A DNA stretch of 64,000 bases from Melieria omissa (Eukaryota > Arthropoda > Insecta > Diptera > Ulidiidae), in NCBI GenBank assembly GCA_963971225.1, contig OZ020269.1, positions 16,191,921 through 16,255,920 of the forward strand. The letters run 5' to 3'. The position numbers and the translations under genes were made by a program. The notes under the pieces were generated by a model. The model worked only from the letters and a program-made list of their open reading frames with translations, searched no databases and was not told where the DNA came from. Positions 58,480-64,000 of the stretch are shown here, piece by piece; position 1 is the first letter of the stretch; the number at the start of each line of letters is the position of its first letter.

Positions 58480-61400
58480 TTATTATTAATCTTTTAGTAA
58501 AAAGATTTCAGACAGTTGTCCTGAGATCGAAAAAAAAATTACTATACGAATACGGCGATACGAATTTTTTTTTTCCAAAATTTATTTCCTTCACTTTCAC
58601 TAATCACAGTGAAACTGCTGTCTCGTTCATAGGTTCTCGACTTTTTTAAATATATACAAAAAACAAAACAAACATTACATCCGATTAATGTTACTTTTAA
58701 ATATGCTCAACAAATACAAATCTACAGTTTACAGTTAACTGAATAAATATTGACTTTTCTTTATGAGCATTTAATCTCACTAACCAATGCATTCAATTTT
58801 CCAAAAAAAAATCCAACAATCTACCAGTGCTTATCTTTATTTTTGGCATAACAACAAACAAGACATTCAACTCGGCACCTTTTCTCAACAGCAAACAAAT
58901 AAACAACAAGAAAACAAACAAGCCAACAAAAAAACTGTCCAAAAGGGAAGAGCGAACCTTTCTGTGTTGTTTCGTGCGTAAAAATTACGATTTTCCTTAA
59001 GCTTTTCTGATATGTAAATACAATTTTGTGGAAAGGGAGTGCACACAACTATTGTATTGTGTTGACAATTTCCACTACAAATAAACAACAGCAACAACAA
59101 CAACATTGCTTATGTTGGCAACGATTTTTGATTTCCGATTAAAGGTAACTTTACCAAACCAAACCAAAACGAACGAAAATCCCGAGCGCCAAGTTAACCA
59201 AACAGGCAGACTTCCTCACATGGACGCTGCTGGCGTCACTCCGACGCTTCCACCCGTTACTGTTGTTGTTGTGGCTGCTTAACCATTCATTGGTTTTTGT
59301 CATGCCCAGTGAACTATTGTGTTGTTGTAGTATATTTGCTGTAGTTGTTTTTGTTGTAGTTTAGCATGTTATTGTTGTGAGCTTGTTGTGTATGTGTATG
59401 AGTGTGTGTGTGTTTTTGGGCTTGTCGCTGCGTTCCCTTTAGTCAAGCGGAAGTTGGTTTGTGTACGTTTGAATTGTGTTTTGTTGTTGTTGTTATTGTT
59501 TTGCCTTTGTCACCATTGTGCCGGTTTGTGCGTGTGTACAATGTTTGTGTGATTTTTTTTCTGTTTTGTAACAGCAAATTTGCATTTTCTGCTCTTTGAC
59601 TATTTCCGCTGGCGACGCAACGTTTCCATTGTAAACAACAATTCAGCCAAAGTTGTTTATTGCTTGACAATACCAACTTAAGAATTTACAGAAAGTAGCT
59701 GATTTAAAAAAAAAAATTATTTCTCAAACTCTCTTAAATGCAGCAACTTAAAGGAAACATTAAGCTCAGCATGTCTAAAGCTTAAGTTGCATGCAAGGTG
59801 TGCGCGACCCTAAAAGCATGCAGCAACAACACTACACAAAAGTGATTATCATTAACGCATTGTTCGACGTGTATTGTTAGTGTTGCAGTTGGTGTGCATT
59901 TGCCATGTGGCAGCAACATTAACGAGCTGCAATCATGTCGGCATTGAGCAGCGAACGGCATGCAGAATGCTGAGTGCAGCTGTCGAGTGAGGCGGCGCGA
60001 GCGCATTGTTTGGCCATGGCAAAGCTAACAAAATAGCAACAATAACACTGACAACGATAACAACAGCAACAATAACAAAACAAAAACAACGTTGATACAG
60101 TCTGCATACGCCGAGCGGCAAATGATGCGACGAAATTCTCGATGGCATTGCACGGCGCGCAGCTCGCTCACACACACACTCTCATCATTGTTATTGCATT
60201 CGAAATGTTGAACAGAGCAGCGAACGAAGCGACGGTTTACAAACAGCGCCAACAGTGAGAAAGGCCACTGCGTTCGATTTATTGTGCGTCGAAGAAAATT
60301 CCAATTTTGCAAAGTGTAAAATTCACCAACGCATTTGCATAGTTTTGGGCGTTTTGGTGTGTTGTTGCAACGATTTTTGGTCGGGAACATTTGCATAAAC
60401 CAAACGGTGATGCGACATTAATGTGCAGTGCTCTTGTTCTAGTTACTCTTGTTGTTGTTGCATTGTGCTGCACACAATTACAAGTGCACAAGAGAAATTT
60501 TTCCTCAATTCCGCTGAGAGACTTTGCGCTGGTGCAAGTGTTCAGAACCGCAACAAACGCACACAAAAACCGCACGTACAATACAATTATAACAACAACT
60601 ACAACAAGTCATCCCCTCCCAAGGACATACATGTATGTATGTACAGCAACAATAATAGCGCAGCACAGCGTCAGCGGCAATGGCTGACATTGCAACATGC
60701 AAACGGCCGTTTGCATGTGTTGTTGTGTCAAACACAACGAAATGACATGTTGGGGCTGGTTCGGTCCATTGCGGAGCCATAATCAGTGACCACAAAAATT
60801 ATTGTCGCTTGCGGCCGGTGTATCTTGTTTTTGTATGTGTGTGTGTATGTGTGTGTTCTTTACACATTGAGCAGTCAAATGACTGGCGGGCGTTGTGTGT
60901 ACTCGTTCGATGTTGTTTCTGTCTATTGGTTTGCTAATGTTTTTATGTATTGTTGTGTGTAATTATTATTGCTGAGTGGTGTTCAAAAACGATGTTTGCA
61001 GTAGTTTTTTCTTGTTTTGTTGATACATTAGTGGTTAATTATAATTTAGTAGCAACATAATGTAATTGAAATTTATTGGGGCTTCAGAGAGTTTTATGCA
61101 CATAGAATTAATAGTTTTTTTTTTTCATTGAAAAAAAAATTATTTATAGTATATATACACAATATATTTGTTCATATGTAAAAAAGATTATTTTTTCGAA
61201 ACAATGTGATCTTTTACTGTTTAATTTGGTTTTGAAAAACTCTTTTCTGCAACAAACATTTTTTTTAACAATAAAAAGCGAACCAACATTGATGCAATTT
61301 AATTTATTTTGCAGCGAAGCCAAGTGCCCTCGACGCAAATATTGTAAAATGTGCTAATTTTAATAAAAAAAATCGTATTGTTCTTTGTTAGTTGTTTCGA

Positions 61401-62005
61401 AAATTTAACTTTCATTCATTTTGACAAACAAAACTCTATTGTTTTCATTGAAGAAACGTTAACATTTGCATTTAATTTAATTTAATTGCATTTAATTTTT
61501 TGCTTAAATACATAAAATAAACAAAAACTCTTTTACAGTATTTTACAAAATTGTAATAAATTCAGCTAAGTTATTAAAATTTATTATTAATTTATTTATG
61601 TAATTTTAATGAATAAAATAAATTTTAAAATTTATAAAAATGTAACTTTAATTAATAAAATAAAATTTAAAATTTATAAAAAATTAAAATTTACTATTTA
61701 ATTATTAATTCAAATTAAATTTAAAATTAACAAATTTAAAATAAATTAAAAAATAAATAAATTAAAAATAATTAATTTATTTATACATTTTAATAAATTG
61801 TAATAATTTTGCTGCTTTTTGTTTTCGTTCGATTTTAAGTCATTGAAAATAATCGAATCAAAGTTTGTGCCGGAGTTAATGTTTTGGAAGGATAAATAAA
61901 AAAAAATTTTATAAATTTTGATAAAAAAAAATTGTAGAATTTTATAATTTTTTGTTTTTAATTTTAAAATTTTTTATATTAATATCAATATGTTTTTTTA
62001 TTTAT
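58480..62005. other. Intron/upstream sequence, simple-repeat-rich
   Basis: CAA/GTT runs (59080-59105, 59255-59275, 59478-59495), TG run 60835-60861, and near-pure A/T at 61590-61990. Several overlapping open frames of 60-120 codons look repeat-driven. I find no signal-peptide exon for the semaphorin here. Confidence 0.55.
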
Positions 62006-62007
62006 TA

Positions 62008-63654
62008 CGAGGGTTGGCTTTTATATTTTTTCCAAAAGTATGAAAATGAATTTTGTTATCATCAAAAATGGTTTTATTGCTTTTCAAAGTATTCTTCTTG
62101 AAGATTTATACACTTTGAATGCACTCAAACCAAATGTCGAAGCACTTTTTCCACTCCGATTGAGACACCTCCAAAACATGGTTTTTGAATGCTTCAGCAG
62201 CAACTTCTGGCCATAAAAATCGTTGAGCACCCAATTTGTTTTTGTGCGGGAATCAAAAGAAGTCATTGGGTGCTAGGTCGAGCTATATGGCGTATGACCC
62301 ACTAAATCGATACTTTGGTCGATCAAACAGGCGGTTTTTTGAGCCGATGTGTGAGAACGCGCATTGTTCTGGTGGAGAATGGTTCATCGTCGGCGGTTGT
62401 TTTTCCGTATTTCATTGAACACTTCTGTCCAACAAATTGTTGTGTACCACTCAGAACTGACCGTTCTACGTTGCTCTAATGTCACAGTAACCGCATGACC
62501 AGTTTTGCTGAAGAAACAGGCGACCATTTGCTTTGATGTGCTGCGTGCCCGAACAATTTTGTTGGATTTGGCTCGTCTTGGAAGACCCACACGGTCGATT
62601 GCGGTTTTGTTTCGGGCTCATATGCATAAATCACCTGTCACAATCTTATAAACGTCTTTCAAAGTACCGCGATCGAATTTTTTCATCATTTCTTTTCACC
62701 AATCGACACGAGCCTTTTTTTGAGCGATTGCCAAATTATGCGGGATCCAACGAGAACAAATCTTTCTAATAGCTAAATGTTCATGCAATATCAAATGCAT
62801 GGCCGTGGAACTAATGCCCAAGGATGCCTCTATCTTACGGTATATCACATGATGATCTTTCATTATCAGTTCACGCACAGCATCAATGGTTTCTGGCACA
62901 ATGACCGATTTTGGAGGACCTTCAGGAAATTCGTCCTGGAGCAAACGGCGACCATGCTTGAATTCGTTACACCAGTTATAAATTGTCTTGAGGGTTGGTG
63001 CTTCATCATCTTAACCACTTCAAAGGCTGAATGAAGACGATCAAAGCACTGGGGGGCTACTCTCTAATGCGATGCGAACATAAAATGTATCGCATTCGCA
63101 CACTTAGTACTCTGAAATCCGACAATCGCATAGAAATTTTCTACTTTCGCATTTCGATTTTCCCCTTTCGCATTTGTAGCACTCCGTATTTCGATTTTAA
63201 GTTTCAAAAATATGCGATTGTTTACCTTTTTTTTTATTTTGTTTGAATTTTATGACACTCGACGCTAGTAATGCCAACTTACTCTCGACACAAAATAAGG
63301 GCCGTTTTTCAATGATGCGAAAGCGATACAGAGTACCGATTGACTTTCGCATCGCAACTCACTTTCGCATCGCTTTCGCTTTCGCATCGCATTACAGAGT
63401 AGCCCCCCTGTTATTGAGATAACTCACTTCGAAAATCGTAAAAAATTATTGCTCGAAAATGTTCACAAGTTAAATTCATTTTTGGACCGAGGTGAATTTT
63501 TCAAGTCAGTGTAAAAAACACAAATAGCGCTTGAACATCAAAATGTTCTAAGCACGTTTATGGTAAAAAATGACAAACTTTTCAATGGCAATCTCAGATT
63601 TTTCGAAAAATTACTAGACCATCCCTATTGAAAAACTATAAAAGGCAGCCTATG
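62008..63654 (-). mobile_element. Degraded mariner-like element carrying a MITE
   Basis: Right-to-left transposase pieces: N-terminus MNLTCEHFRAIIFYDFRSEL (start ATG at 63479), then after the MITE YNW.NEFKHGRRLLQDEFPE, PETIDAVRELIMKDHHVIYR, SLGISSTAMHLILHEHLAIR and KICSRWIPHNLAIAQKKARV, then VRARSTSKQMVACFFSKTGH and SSEWYTTIC. Stops and frameshifts break it. Ends: TA CGAGGGTTGGCTTTTATA at 62006 and, reverse complement, TA CATAGGCTGCCTTTTATA at 63656; about two thirds of positions agree, so the inverted repeats are eroded. Confidence 0.88.
63052..63407. mobile_element. Harbinger-like MITE, 356 bp, in the mariner
   Basis: Inverted ends GGGGGCTACTCTCTAATGCG and GGGGGCTACTCTGTAATGCG (reverse complement of the right end). 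CTG on both sides (63049-63051, 63408-63410), a 3-bp CWG duplication as used by PIF/Harbinger elements. TTTCGCATCGC-type motifs are repeated inside. It interrupts the transposase near codon 22. Confidence 0.82.
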
Positions 63655-64000
63655 TAATATTTTGATACGCAGTTTTATTTAACTTAAAATCGAAAAAAAC
63701 CGATAAGTGAATTTTAATTTAATTTCAACTCAAACTAAATACCAAACGAAGCCAGGTTGACAAGCAAAGAGGGCCAAATAAGTGCAGCTTGTGACTAACA
63801 GCACTGGAACAGACACGGATGACGAGCTTAGCGCTCAAATTCGCCCTTCGATGAAGATGCAGAGGAGAACCCGGTACAGTATGTGAGGGGCTTAAACTTT
63901 CACACTGACGGTTTGGGCTTTCGTTGGTTCCTCCTCGTTAAAAATAAACAAAAAACACACATAAAATTGGCACAATTGTTTTTCCTTTTAACATTTTTAT
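63655..64000. other. Right edge, unclassified
   Basis: No recognised exon or element. A GC-moderate stretch at 63740-63890 has no convincing open frame. Confidence 0.5.

Noticed and set aside
59402..60795. Several frames of 65-123 codons
   Set aside because: CAA/GTT repeat-driven, poly-Gln/Leu/Val translations, conflicting strands.
1..64000. CRISPR arrays, operons, ribosome binding sites
   Set aside because: Eukaryotic nuclear DNA; the tandem arrays have long diverged units, not short repeats with unique spacers.

Overview
The window is insect nuclear DNA. It is AT-rich, has GT-AG introns of up to 15 kb, and is packed with transposable elements, tandem arrays and CA/CAA simple repeats. The only host gene I can support is a class-2 secreted semaphorin (best match Sema2a) on the minus strand. 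Its near identity to Drosophila Sema2a, together with a LOA-clade LINE, tRNA-SINEs and mariners, points to a higher fly with a genome larger than Drosophila's. A tephritid fruit fly is my guess; that is inference, not proof.

Host gene: twelve internal coding exons run right to left from 48070 to 147. Joined, they give 645 codons in one open frame with consistent splice phases. They cover most of the Sema domain, the PSI domain, the Ig domain and the start of the basic C-terminal tail. The signal-peptide exon(s) are not recognisable in the ~16 kb to the right of 48070, and the last exon(s) lie left of position 1. Everything between the exons is intron.

Mobile elements by region. 1.3-16.7 kb (one 15.4-kb intron): three copies of an unknown repeat with a hairpin (1478-2700), a transposase relic, LINE relics, several tRNA-derived SINE copies, a full-length LOA-type LINE with a 13-bp target duplication (8607-14162), a 119-bp hAT-type MITE with a perfect 8-bp duplication, and a 5'-truncated LINE with an AACCT tail. 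34.6-47.8 kb: a mariner split by a SINE and itself inserted into an older repeat whose uninterrupted paralogue lies at 44.8-45.3 kb, and one copy of a CACTG-ended element. 48-64 kb: an intact SINE, a pogo-like MITE, a 1.64-kb palindromic Tc1-like foldback element, a BEL/Pao relic, the second CACTG-ended element, and a degraded mariner carrying a Harbinger-like MITE.

Tandem arrays: almost every large intron holds its own, mutually different array (period ~104 to ~240 bp). Two of them look tRNA-derived, and one carries a strongly conserved 20-bp core repeated 15 times.

The most interesting biology is the apparent SINE-LINE partnership (different elements share the same 3' tail ending in AACCT repeats), a core module shared by two SINE families with different heads and tails, the tRNA-like satellites, and the palindromic Tc1 derivative.
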